From: Cocos nucifera
Taxonomy: Eukaryota; Streptophyta; Magnoliopsida; Arecales; Arecaceae
Length of the DNA: 64,000 nt
Direction: 5' to 3'
NCBI GenBank assembly: GCA_006176705.1
Contig: QRFJ01006425.1
Coordinates: 1 to 64,000, forward strand
Below, in pieces: positions 23,541-35,062 of this stretch (position 1 is the first letter of the stretch; each line of letters begins with the position of its first letter). The notes beneath the pieces were generated by a model that saw only the letters and a program-made list of their open reading frames with translations, searched no databases and was not told the DNA's origin. The translations under genes were made by a program, and so were the position numbers.

Positions 23541-24336
23541 GATCAACAGTATCCATACATAGTTGACTTTCATGGACTCCATTTCGGACTTTATGGCATC
23601 CAGCCATTGATCGAAGTTGGACCTCTGCATGGCATCCATGTAGGTGATTGGATCTTCAACATTCTCATCGAGTTCAATAGGATCACCATCTCGGATTAAG
23701 AAACCATAGTATCTATCCGATTGATGAGGTACTCTACTGGATCTCCTCAAGGATGCCTCTACAATGGGCTCTAGGTTTGATCTTATCAAATCTAGTTCTG
23801 CAAGTTCACTAGAATGTGTCGGTTGTTCCATCTATCAAACTTCACTAAGCTCAACATTAGAGGCAGCTGTTCCTTCCATAAGAAACTTCTTTTCCAAAAA
23901 GACTGCTCTATTGCTGACGAACATCTTTTGCTCTTCAGCAAGGTAGAAGTAATATCCCCTAGTTTTCTTAAGGTATCCTATAAACAAGCATTTATTGAAC
24001 CTAGATCTAAACTGTTCTGACTGCAAATATTTTACATAAGTCGGACATACCTAAACCCTAAAGTGAGAGAGTGTTGGCTTATGTCCAGTCCATATCTCAA
24101 ATGGAGTCTTTGTAAGAGACTTGCTCGAAACAACGTTCAAAATATAACAAGCAGTTTCTAATGCATAACCCCAAAAAAAAATTGATAGATACGCAAAGCC
24201 CATCATGGATCGAACCATGTCCAACAAGATTCAATTCTTCCTTTTAGATACACCATTATACTATGGTGTTCCAAGAGGGGTCCATTATAAGAGAATCCCA
24301 TTTTCTCCTAGATATGTCAAAAATTTATTAGAAAGG
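23541..24336 (-). pseudogene. B polyprotein: C-terminal integrase and linker
   Basis: From 24336 leftward the frame starts LSNKFLTYLGENGI, directly after the position where copia integrases have GGEY. It passes LLDMVRSMMGF, FFWGYALETACYILN and PFEIWTGHKP, then an RSRFNKCLFIGY-type block (24026-23835) and the linker with RRSSRVPHQSDRYYGF (23831-23526). Stops are scattered. The N-terminal half of integrase lies at 44704 onward, beyond the CACTA insertion, and the TAT duplication (24337-24339 and 44701-44703) marks the break. Confidence 0.87.
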
Positions 24337-24339
24337 TAT

Positions 24340-24840
24340 CACTACTACAGTACAGAGCTACAGCAGTAATTTATAATTGCTGCCGTAGCCCAAATAACTA
24401 TTATCATAGGCTATGGCAGCAGTTAGCTAACCGCTGTCACTGCAGTCATCGTCGTAGATCTATGGTAGCGATTGTTGCAGCGATTATCGAGACCGCTGCC
24501 ATAGGATCCTATAGTAGCAGTTGTATAACCACTGCTATAGGATATATGGTAGTGGTTATATAACCACTGCGCTATTCCTATAGTAGTGATTATGTAACTG
24601 CTGCCATATAGCAGTGATTATGTAACCACTGCCATAAGATATATGGCAGCAGTTATGTAACCGCTGCTATAGGATATACGGAAGTGGTTATGTAACCGCT
24701 GACATAGAATCTATGGCAGCAGTTATACAATCGCTGCCATAGATCTAATACAGTGGTTGGCATCGGGTTGACACATAGCCTATGGTAGCAGTTGGCACGT
24801 CTACGACAGCAATTATAAAACCACTACCGTAGCTTTTGAA
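24340..24840. repeat. Left terminal inverted repeat and subterminal palindrome array of H
   Basis: CACTACTACA begins the element. More than a dozen copies of a motif like TATGGCAGCGGTTATGTAACC and its inverse GCTGCCATAG follow, with transitions between copies. In En/Spm such subterminal repeats bind TNPA; binding here is inferred. Confidence 0.85.
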
Positions 24841-24997
24841 TAAGTAACAAAAATTAAAATTTTTTATTTTTTATATATTGTACCTAATAAATGCAAATAT
24901 ATAACACAAGAAATATAGTAAACATAAAAATATTTATAAAATACTAAAATTTTATTATCGAATAAAATTTATTATAATATTTTTTTCAAAAAATACA

Positions 24998-26741
24998 TCA
25001 AAAGTTCTCTAAATCTATATCATCGTCGTCATTGGGATCATCACCGAAAGATGGAGCACGAGCTGGAGCCAGAGTCAGAGCTAAAGCTAGAGCCAGAGCT
25101 GAAGCTGGAGCTGAAATGCCGGCCAACTTATCCTCAAAGTCCATGAAGGCACCTCCAAAATGCATGCTAAGCGTCGACATCATGTCTCTCACGATGCCCT
25201 CTAGATGAGATGAGCGCTCGTCAATCCGATCTGCCTACATCGCAGCCCAATCTACCCATGCCAATGCCTTCTCAAACTCCTTCCGACTGATGACATCGAA
25301 AATCTGTGAGGAGACGCTCACCTTAGACCAATAGCATGTCGGCATATGTCCGAGTCTGTATCGGATCCTGCTAGAGTGCTCAAGCCCTAAGACCTAAGAT
25401 AGATGGTCATAGGGGCTAGAGGTATCCGGGCCCTCGCTCATGAGTGCATCTAACTGATCCTATAATTATAAATTTAAATAATTTTTTTAAGAAATGCTAT
25501 AATACTAATCATATATACTAATATATTTAACACTTACAAAGATTCTTTCGATCGCGGCATTCATCGGCCTGTCTTTCTTATCCGTGCGGCTGGATCAAAA
25601 GATCTCACTACGATTGGACATCACTCCATCTCTTATCAGCTATAACAATGGATCAATTTATAAAAAATATGATAAAAAATATCAATTTAATTTATCTAGT
25701 AAGATTTAGAATTCATTATCTCTCTATGCACACAACTGGCCATAGACTCGTGGCCTAGAGTATGCATATAATCCTTAGCTGCATGGTTCTCTCGATTCCG
25801 ATGGAAGGTAGCCTAACAAGTATTTAAATAAATAATAAATATTTAAAAATATTTAAATATAACTTTAAGCATATTGAAAAATTTCAAAGTTAGAAATTTT
25901 ATCTCAAACTCCTGACTCCTTCAATGTCTAACCATCCTCTCCCACCAACTCGAAGGATGATCCTGTATCCAAGAAACAAGCTCCTTCGGAGTGTCTCATT
26001 GGTGCTCGAGCCATCCTCTATGGAGCTTGATCTTATAATTTTGGTACAACTCCTCGATCTTCTTCAGTCGAACATCTCGAGCCCTCTCATGATCGGAGAA
26101 GTTGTACCTCCTCTGCACAAAGTTATCAAAAGTTAGTTACAAATTTATTCTAATCAAACATGGTGTAAATATGTAAAATGCATAAATATAATTAAGATGC
26201 ACTTACCCATATCTCCTCCTACACTCAGTCCCTGACAGCCGCATCCATCAAACGCCAGTCTGTGGGCTCTACGGGAATAATGTCTGATTGCCTCGTAAGC
26301 ACTCCAAAAAAGGAATGCATCTCCCATGCGGTCTCTCCTATCGGCCTTTCCTCCACATCATAATGGACCATCACCTGATGCTAGCGATTCGATACATGCA
26401 TCATACGTGTGGAACCGTAAAATGTCCAACTGGATGATGCACCTACAATGAAAATACATTATGCAAATATATAAGTATACAAATACTATATAAAAAATAA
26501 ATAAATAATATAATAAAAATATACACTCAGATGTCGATGGAGTAGCATGTGTCAGAACTGTGGACGACGGTGGAGGCTTAGATGTCGGTGGAGTAGATGC
26601 CGTCGGTGGAGGTTTCTGAGCAGTCGATGTGAAGGTAGACAAAGTATGCTCCGACTGCTCCTCAAATGTTGAACTATGCATAATCCACCGAGGGGCAGGA
26701 ATGAAAGCTAGATGGTATTTTGATACCATCATGACCTGCAA
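24998..26741 (-). pseudogene. TNPA-like second gene of H (Transposase_24 / Ptta type), multi-exon
   Basis: Exon 1 (26741-26527) begins MQVMMVSKYHLAFIPAPRW and is rich in S, T and P. A GT-AG intron (26526-26443) leads to exon 2 (26442-26207) with GETAWEMHSFFG and TDWRLMDAA, then a GTAAGT donor. Exon 3 (about 26110-25890) encodes RYNFSDHERARDVRLKKIEE and a tryptophan-rich stretch like the plant Transposase_24 domain. Further exons near 25810 (RNRENHAAKDYMHT) and 25620 (SNRSEIFWSSRTDKKDRPMN) precede a final exon with ALAWVDWAA, HLEGIVRDMMSTLSMHF and an acidic tail DDPNDDDDIDLENF ending at 24998. At least four in-frame stops are visible. In En/Spm the partner protein binds the subterminal repeats. 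Exon borders are by eye. Confidence 0.72.
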
Positions 26742-26794
26742 CGTTAATGAACACTAACCAATATAACATGTTGAACAATAATATTAGTATAGCA

Positions 26795-27010
26795 TCAATA
26801 AATAGACGGCATGGCCTATCAACACGACATGGCTCAAGGCATGGCATGGCACTTCATAGCACAACCTACCAGCATGGCACGACACTTCATAGCATGGCCT
26901 ACCAACATGGCATGACCTACCGACACAGCATGGCCTACCGGCATAGTACGGCATAGCCTATCGATATGGTACGGCACGGCACGACACGGCATGGCCTACC
27001 GGCATGGCAC
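26795..27010. repeat. Degenerate tandem repeat of a GGCATGGCCTACC-like unit
   Basis: Units of roughly 18-20 bp mix CGGCATGGCCTACC, GACATGGCACG and ACTTCATAGCA. The stretch lies between the two H genes. The plus-strand ORF over it (26747-26956) is only a readout of the repeat. Confidence 0.7.
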
Positions 27011-27136
27011 ACATTTTTCTTAAGCTTCCAAAGATCAAAAAAAGAGAGCTCTTTGATCAAAACAAGAAAGATATAAAGAAAAATTTAAATAAAAATCAAT
27101 TAATAGACTCTAAGAATTTATACCAGAATGTTGAAG

Positions 27137-28826
27137 TCATTGCCTAGTGGCATTTACAATATGGACATCACCATTGCTCCTGACAAATGTGTCTGGGACC
27201 TCAATAGTACCAGATAAGTTTTGTCCTAGAGGAGTGCTTTCCATGCATGGTCCAACATCGTCATCAACTTCGGTATCATCAAAAATATGTCTAGGCACCA
27301 TCCTCACAACAACACCCCATTGAGGCTCCAAGGGATCACTAATGTAGAAGACTTGACTAGCTTGTGAGGCAAGTATATATGATTCTTTAATATGGAGATG
27401 GCGTTGCATGTTAACGAGAGTAAAATCTCACTCATCAGTCTTCATCCCAGACTGTGACAAGGTGTCAAACTAATCGCACTTCATCAACGCAATCCTCCCT
27501 TTAGAATAATAGTCCAAGATGACTATCTTCTCCACCATGCCATAATAGTTCAAATCCTCCATATGAGACTGTGAATCCCTCGAGCTAGCATAACACCTAG
27601 TGGTGACACTTAACATGATGCCACTATTTTGTGTTGCCATATTTACGGACCTACTGTGAATATTAAACTTGTAGCCATTAATGATGAGCTGTTTGTACTC
27701 ACGCACAATACGATTAGGGCCCATTGAAAGAGCACACACTTCAAGACTCACATCACTGAATGGCAATCTCCACACTTAATTAAGAAGATGACACCTAATT
27801 AGTAAACATGTTCAAATAAGTTGTACAAGACAAGAATATATAATCGCTTACATGATCTTTGAACCATTTAGAAAATTCATTGCTTTGTATTTTCTCTTTC
27901 TCCCACATACTTAGAGCGTCATATTTTACTCTTACGACCTCCTTATGTTTGTTGTATGCACAAAAAATAAATTTAGATATAATTAAATATTTTTTTTAAT
28001 TATTATGAAATAAATAAGACTGAGTGACTCACCTTATATACGGCTTAATGACATCATAGTTGAAGAGCACATTGCAGTATGCCTTATTTCTTTCCTCAAT
28101 GCTTAAATCAATGAGGCGATATGAAGTGAAAAGTCTATCTGACTATGGAATGGACTCAAATGCAGGCTCAATTAGCTCATACTGATCATCCTGATTTCTC
28201 ATTGATCGATTACGACGTGTCTCGAGCTTGTTTAAGTACATGGTACAAAAATCCACACACTCTTGACCCAAATAACCTTCTATTATGGATCCCTCCGAGC
28301 GATTCATATTTCTTACATAAGATTTTAGAGTTTGAATATTTCTCTCAGTAGGATACATCCATCGGTAGAATACTGAGCCTCCAAGTGCAACTTCTCCCGC
28401 AAGGTGCATGGTGAGATCATCATAACCATGAAAACTGATGGTGGAAATATCTTCTCTAGATCACATAATATAGTCACCATCCTTGCCTTCATTTTCTTCA
28501 CGTCTTTCTTAAGCAACCTCTTTACACAAATATCTCTGTAAAAGTAGCAAAGATAAATAATAGTCATTCTAACATTTTTTGGCAACACGTGCTGAATAGC
28601 TATTAGGATCAATTTCTGCATCAGTACATGATAATCATGAGTCTTCAATCCCCTAAGTTTGACATCCTTACTATTCACACGCTTTGATATGTTGCTTGAG
28701 TAACCATTTGGCACCTTTATGTTCTCCAACACATGAAGAAATGTGGACCGTTTGGAGGTATTCATAATATAGCATGCATAAAAGAGCCTCCACTATTCTC
28801 CCCCTACCGGCTCTAGATGGAGTGAT
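27137..28826 (-). pseudogene. TNP2 transposase of H, C-terminal part (DUF4218 and DUF4216)
   Basis: It begins at the G junction and runs leftward. ENIKVPNGYSSNISKRVN and GLKTHDYHVLMQKL (28765-28620) are the block that follows the catalytic domain. HLAGEVALGGSVFYRWMYP with SYVRNMNRSEGSIIEGYL (28409-28250) is the DUF4218 signature. Two GT-AG introns seem to fall between 28060 and 27780. DVSLEVCALSMGPN, QNSGIM and YYGMVEKIVILDYYSKGRI (27775-27470) form DUF4216, followed by SQASQVFYISDPLEPQWGVVV (27409 on). Stops and frameshifts break it at about 28620, 28500 and 27470. The N-terminal half is at 39227-40984. Confidence 0.87.
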
Positions 28827-31093
28827 TAAAGAAAAATCCTGATTTCCTGGGCTAGGTTCGTTCAGATCTGATTGGATCGAGAGGCATATTTCAAAAATTT
28901 CCTCTTAGACCTAGATCAGATTTGACACTTTTTCAGATCTGATTTATAATCTGATAATTAAGAAAATAAAACTAAATTAATTCTGAATTAATTTTTACCT
29001 TGATCTTGGGTAATCTGATTACCTGTTGATGATCCTGCGGAAGCTCTGAGGTTCTGGATCTAGCCACGCAAGCGCCTGACCTCTACCGATATCCACTTAG
29101 GCTAGATCTGAAGATCCTCTCCTTCTCTTTTCTTTTTCCAAAAATCAGATCTAGATCTGATTTGGAGAATCTTCAAAACACCTTCTGAAGATCACCCATT
29201 GTCTCTGCAATAGTGCTGCCTTCTTCCTTTTTCGTCAGCCTTTCTTGCCTGACTTGCACTAATCAGAAGAACCCAACTTTCTTGGGCATGGAGAGAAGGG
29301 AGAGGGCCAGATGGTGGCATGGAGAAGGGAGAGGGACAACCTTGGGGCATGGGCTAAGATCAACTCTTTCTCAAAGTGGGCGTAGATAGGGTCTATTTAT
29401 AGACTCTGCTGCGCCATGTAGTGCTGCATCACCCCGACCAATCATGTTGCTTCATTCAATCAGATCTAAATCTGATTGGTGGGATGAGAGACCCATAGAT
29501 TCATCCTAAGGTGGTGCCTAAGACTGGCCAAAGTCTATAGGTGAGGGTCACCTAGTTTGAATCCAACAAGCAACCTGGAGTTCCATCCGTATGGGACTTC
29601 AGCATCCCTATCCATGGGCGCACGCCATCCTAGGCGTGTGCCCCCTTCTTTCCAATTTTCAAAGAGGGGACAAGCTCCTATCTACTCTTCAATAAGTGCA
29701 TGACACATGGGCAGATGTCCAAGGGTCAAAGGTCAACATTTGACCAAGTCAAAGTACAAGAATTAGCAGATGACGAAAAATGGCAGGTGTTGTCTCAAAT
29801 TTATCTCATAAATTAAGACAATCCTTTTCTAACTTGGACAAACTCTAGTCAGACCAGGTAAAGGTACCTGAGTGAGTACAAACTCATTTGGCTCAGTCGA
29901 GATAACTTTTAAGATAGAAAAAGGAGAATGTTAGGCTCAATCGTATGCTAGCACGATTTTCTTGAACCTAATTGAATCTTATTCAAATCAATTGAACTGG
30001 GTTAGTCCAATTGATGATATCCAGATCCAAACCCTTGTTTGTGTGATTCAGTTAGGTTCAATTTTGTATGATAATGGGATATGTCATGATCTCCATCATC
30101 GACATCATCGAAACTCCTTTCGATGGATTAGAACTCTTCTAATTCAGACAACTTAGAATGATCGATCATCTAAATCATTCTAATTGCTCCCAAAATCCAT
30201 CAATGACACCTAGCAGCATATGGTGGCAACCCATCAAAATTGAAAACAAACCTCTCAATGCAGCTACTTGTGTGATTAAGTTTTTCTATCTTGAGCCTCG
30301 ATCAAATTAGGGTTAAGGTAAACTCGTCAAATCCTAATTTCTATCATATGATTTAATCATTCGATTCAAGTCCGATGTGAAAACCTTAATAGAAACTCTT
30401 TCTATTATTTCACACTCTCTTCCATGGCCATGGGCTTATGGACTTGATTCTCATGATCATCATAGGGCTGCTCCTCATCCATCGAGGTAGATAGATTCCA
30501 TCTTGGTGCAATCCAATTTCTATAATGAACATGCTATAGCCAACATATACCTCAGGATTCTGAATGGCTAGGAGACCGAGTCATGGTGTAGTCAAACTAT
30601 AACACCCTCAAGGTGAACTACCGATGCACCTCAGGTCAAAGAATCCAGACACACCACTGCAGCATCGAGTCAATCATCGACGAGAAGGTAGACTTTCTTA
30701 TGACTACTCGAGGTGGTCATGCTCAGTGCCCTCGTTCTCTAACGAGTACCTGTACTCTCGCTCCGATATCTCTACACCATAGACTCAAGACTCATCTACT
30801 ATAAAGAAGTGATTATACACTAACCTTCCAGATCAATCACCATCCTCATGATGATCGTACGATCAGGAGCATTTTATGACTTAATAAATAAAAATTCATG
30901 TCTTAAATTTTCAACTCTTGAAAATATGAATTATCATTACCATTAACTAAAGGGATGTATCACAGACACTAAATACACTTATGTGATAGAAAATAATCTA
31001 TTTTATTATTTATAGTCAAAATTATAATTTTGCCCTTAGAAGTGTATTACAAGTGTCAGCTAATTCTGGCTTCTAGGATACACATATCTAACA
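28827..31093 (-). repeat. 3' LTR of G
   Basis: It aligns with 36950-39226. On the minus strand it starts TGTTAGATATG at 31093. Its outer end is altered by transitions (TAAAGAAAAATCC against TGAAGGGAAATCC). The minus strand has TATAAATAG at 29393-29401. Confidence 0.9.
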
Positions 31094-31107
31094 AACTCCC
31101 ACTTGAC
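31094..31107 (-). other. Polypurine tract of G
   Basis: The minus strand reads GTCAAGTGGGAGTT directly before the 3' LTR. Confidence 0.8.
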
Positions 31108-34100
31108 CTAAAGCCAATTGGCTACAAATCTAAGTCCCATCTTCTCAAGGTGGACTTCGATCTTCTGCCGACCCAACGACTTTGTAAGCGGGTCCGCCGC
31201 ATTGTCTACGGAGTCGACTCTCTAGACCTTGACGTAATCCTTCTCGAGGTAATCGCGGATGAGGTGGTATCGCCGCTCGATGTGCTTGGATTTCTAGTGA
31301 GACCTCAGCTCCTTAGCAAGGGCTATGGCGCCATTATTATCATAATACAGAGGAATGGCATCTGATGGCATCACTCCGATCTCCATGGTAAACTTCTTAT
31401 ACCAAAATGCTTCTTTCACAGCTTCTGATGTAGCGATATATTCTGCTTCCATGGTGGAATCTGCTATCACTATTTGCTTGAAACTTTTTCAACTGACAGC
31501 TCCACCATTGCATATAAACAGACTCCCAGATGTCGACTTTCGATCATCTACATCGATCATAAAATTCGAGTCTGTATATCCCTGGACTTGGAGTTCTCCA
31601 TTACCAAAGACCAGTAACATGTCCTTAGTTCTTCTCAAGTACTTAAGGATACATTTCACAGAAGTCCAGTATTCTTCACCTGAATTCGACTGATATCTGC
31701 TCGTGACACTCACAGCATGTGCTATATCAGGTCGTGTACATAACATGACATACATGAGGCTCTCTATTGCTGAAGCATAAGGGATCTTGCTCATGCGTTC
31801 TATTTCCTCAGGTGTGCTAGAGCACATCTTCTTGGAAAGATGAATGCCATGCCTGAAGGGTACTAAACCCCTCTTAGAGTTTTCCATACTAAACCTCTTT
31901 AGTACTTCCTCTATGTACATCTTCTATGAAAGTCCTAGCATCCTATTCAGTCTATCTTTATAGACCTTAATTTCTAGAATAAAGGATGCTTCTCCTAGGT
32001 CTTTCATGGAGAATTCTTTAGATAACCATATTTTAACTATGGTCAACATTGTAATATCATTTCCGATAAGAAGGATGTCATCCACATACAATACGAGGAA
32101 GACAACAGCGCTCCCACTGACCTTTTTAAAGACACATGGTTCCTCCTCATTTTTTATAAAACCAAATATTTTGATCACATCATTAAAATGAGTGTTCCAG
32201 CTCCGAGATGCTTGCTTAAGTCCATATATGGACCTTTGCAGCTTGCAAACCTTGTGATCATCATCACTGGATGTGAAACCTAGCGACTGTTCTATATAGA
32301 TATCTTTCTCAAGATATCCATTTAAGAATGCTGTTTTCACATCCATTTGTCATATTTCATAATCAAAATAGGCTACAACAGCAAGCAATGTGCGAATGGA
32401 TTTTAGCATAGCTATTGGCGAAAAGGTATCCTGATAGTCAATGCTTTTGCGTTGACTATAATCTTTTGCTACTAATCTAGCCTTGAATGTCTCCACATTT
32501 TCATCTGCACCAATCTTTCTCTTAAAGATCTATTTACACCCAATAGGTACTATACCTTCTAGTGGATCTACCAAGGTTCAGACTTGGTTTGAGTGCATCG
32601 AGTCAATTTCTGACTTCATTGCCTCTAACCATTTCTCGAAGTCGATATCTGATATCGCCTCGTTATAGATTTTGGGATCATCACCATGAACCCCATTACC
32701 TATGAGAAACATTTTCTCTACATCCTCTGAAATAGTACCTAAGTACCTTTCAGGAGGACGAAAAATTCTTTTCCGATCTATGAGGTGGAGGAGGTAGTGT
32801 ATGGATTGGCTTAACCTAATTTGGTTTCATTTGGTCCTTAGCTCATTACTCTTGTGAGACTTTCTCATCGAGCTTGATCTGCTTTCCAATGCCGCTATCT
32901 TGAATAAACTATTTTTCAAGAAAGATGGCATGTCGACTCACAATCACATTATGATCTTCTGAAATGTAGAAATAATATCCTAATGACTCTTTAGGATATC
33001 CTATGAATCGAGCTCTAAAGGACCTAAAGTCTAACTTATCCTACTTGTTGTCTTTTGACATGAGCCGGACAATCCCAAATTCTGAGATGACTCAGACTTG
33101 GTTTCTTACCATGCCATATCTCATACGGTGTAGTAGAAACGGTTTTAGAAGGAACCCTATTCAGTAGGTAAATTACAGTTAACAAACAGTATTCCCCAAA
33201 GAAAATCAGAAAGGTCTGTGAAGCTCATCATGGATCGGACCATATCTAATAGGGTCCGGTTCCTCCATTCTAAAATTCCATTGAGTTGAGGTGTTCCTGG
33301 TGGAGTCCATTGAGAGACTATGCCATTTTCTTTAAGATAGTCCAGGAATTCCCGACTAAGGTATTCACCTCCTCGATCTGATCGAAGAACCTTAATGGGT
33401 TTTCCAATTTGCTTTTCTACTTCATGTCTGAATTCTTTGAACTTTTCAAATGCTTCAAACTTGTGTCTCATAAGATACACATACCCATACCTTGATAAAT
33501 CATCGGTAAAGGTTATGAAGTAGACTAAGTTGCCTCTAGCCGGCACATCAAATGGGCCGCACACATCTGTATGTACTAGGGCAAGAAGATCCGTGGCCCT
33601 TTCCCCATGTCCTACAAAAGGGAGTTTAGTCATTTTGCCATGAAGATAGGATTCACAAATTGGATATGACTCAGAAGTCAATGGACTCAATAGCCCAATT
33701 TTCTCCAATTTGTTAACCCTATCTTCTGCTATATGACCTAATCTTAGGTGCCATAGATATTTATCATTAGGACTATCCCTAGGATGTTTTGATTTTATGG
33801 CATTCACATTTTGCTCGAAGTTAAAAATAGATACATCAACATGTAACTGATAAAGATCGTTAATAAGAAAACCACTTGCAATTTTATTTCTTTCATAAAG
33901 AATATTACAATGATCTTAAGAAAACTAATTACATAGTCTTCTACTGTAAGACAAGAAATAGAAATCAAATTTCTGCTTGCTGCAGGTACATAATAACAGT
34001 CTTTTAATACTAAGTCTAAACCAGATGGTAGTTGAAGAGGGTATGTTCCCACGGCCACGGCAGCAACCCTTGCTCCATTTCCGACGTGTAGGATCATCTC

Positions 34101-35062
34101 ACTATTTCTTAGTCTCCTGCTATCCTCAAGATCCTGCATAGAAGTGCACAAGTGAGCACTAGAACCAGAGTCAAACACCCAACTGGATGTAGAAAAAATT
34201 GTAAGGTTAGACTCAATAACAAGCATACCTCCAGAAGGACCTACCTCCTTCTTCTTTAGGATGGCCAGGTAAGTAGGGCAGTTCCACTTTCAGTGGCCAT
34301 CATTGTTGCAATGAAAATAGTTTTCTTTGTCGGCAGCCTTCTTCAGCTCTGCCTTTTTCTTCTTTCCTCCTTCTACCTTCTGCTTTTTCACAGACTTCTT
34401 CTTCTTTCCAAAAGACTTTCTCTTGGAAGAAGTCCATTCCATAGCAAGTACTGAGCCTTTAGAACCTTTCATGAAAAGCTCAGTGGTAACCAGCATGTTC
34501 ATAAGTTCGGCCAAGGAGTTTTGAAGTTTATGCATATGGTAGTTCATGATGAACTACCCAAATGCATCAGTCAAGGATTGCAGAATTATGTCATTCTGTA
34601 GATCCAAGTCCAACCTCACTCCGAGCTTCTCAAGCTCTTCCAAGTCCTTGATCATAATCAGATAATGATCTTGGACTGACTGCCCATCACGCATCTTAGT
34701 CCTTGAATAGTCATTTAGTGACTTGATACTTGGCTGCACGACTCTGTTCACCAAACATCTCCTGTAGGTGAGCCAACATTTGGCGAGCAGTTCTGATATC
34801 TTCATGTTGGCACTGAAGCTCATCAGACATCGAGCCCAACATGTAGTATCTGGCCTTATTATCTTCGTCAGTCCACTTATCCAGAGATACTCTCTATTCA
34901 GCGGATGGACGAGCTGGTAAGGTGGGAGGGTCCTGGTCCAATATATGAGTTAACTTCTCATAATCCAAAATGATTTTGAAGTTCTGGAGCCAATTCTTAT
35001 AATTTTGGTCTGGTCAGTCTATGGGTGTCCAGAATTTGTGCTAGTGAACTGAATGCAGACAT
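31108..35062 (-). pseudogene. Gag-pol polyprotein of G (Ty1/copia), decayed
   Basis: About 1,318 codons from ATG at 35062 (MSAFSSLAQILD) to a stop at 31110-31108 (RFVANWL). Gag covers 35062-34260 and ends in a knuckle YFHCNNDGH.KWNC that has lost its first cysteine. Protease (34226-33950) keeps the aspartic motif WVFDSGSSAH. GAG-pre-integrase begins YLWHLRLGHIAEDRVNKL (about 33750). Integrase (33640-33000) keeps VHTDVCGP, TFTDDLSRYGYVYL and SDRGGEYLS, thus the D, D and E residues. RT (about 32530-31740) has KTAFLNG, LQRSIYGLKQAS and YVDD at 32088-32077. RNase H (31690-31108) has YTDSNFM and KSTSGSLFI. It is the best preserved polyprotein here; stops remain at about 34995, 34825, 34550, 34285, 33155 and 31922. 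Confidence 0.92.

Noticed and set aside
24340..24840. Array of short palindromes resembling a CRISPR
   Set aside because: No constant repeat with unique spacers; it is the subterminal region of a CACTA element in a plant genome.
26747..26956. ORF with HGMxYRHSMA repeats
   Set aside because: Direct translation of the degenerate tandem repeat.
31030..31693. Plus-strand ORFs of about 110 aa
   Set aside because: Opposite-strand shadows of the G RNase H and LTR end.
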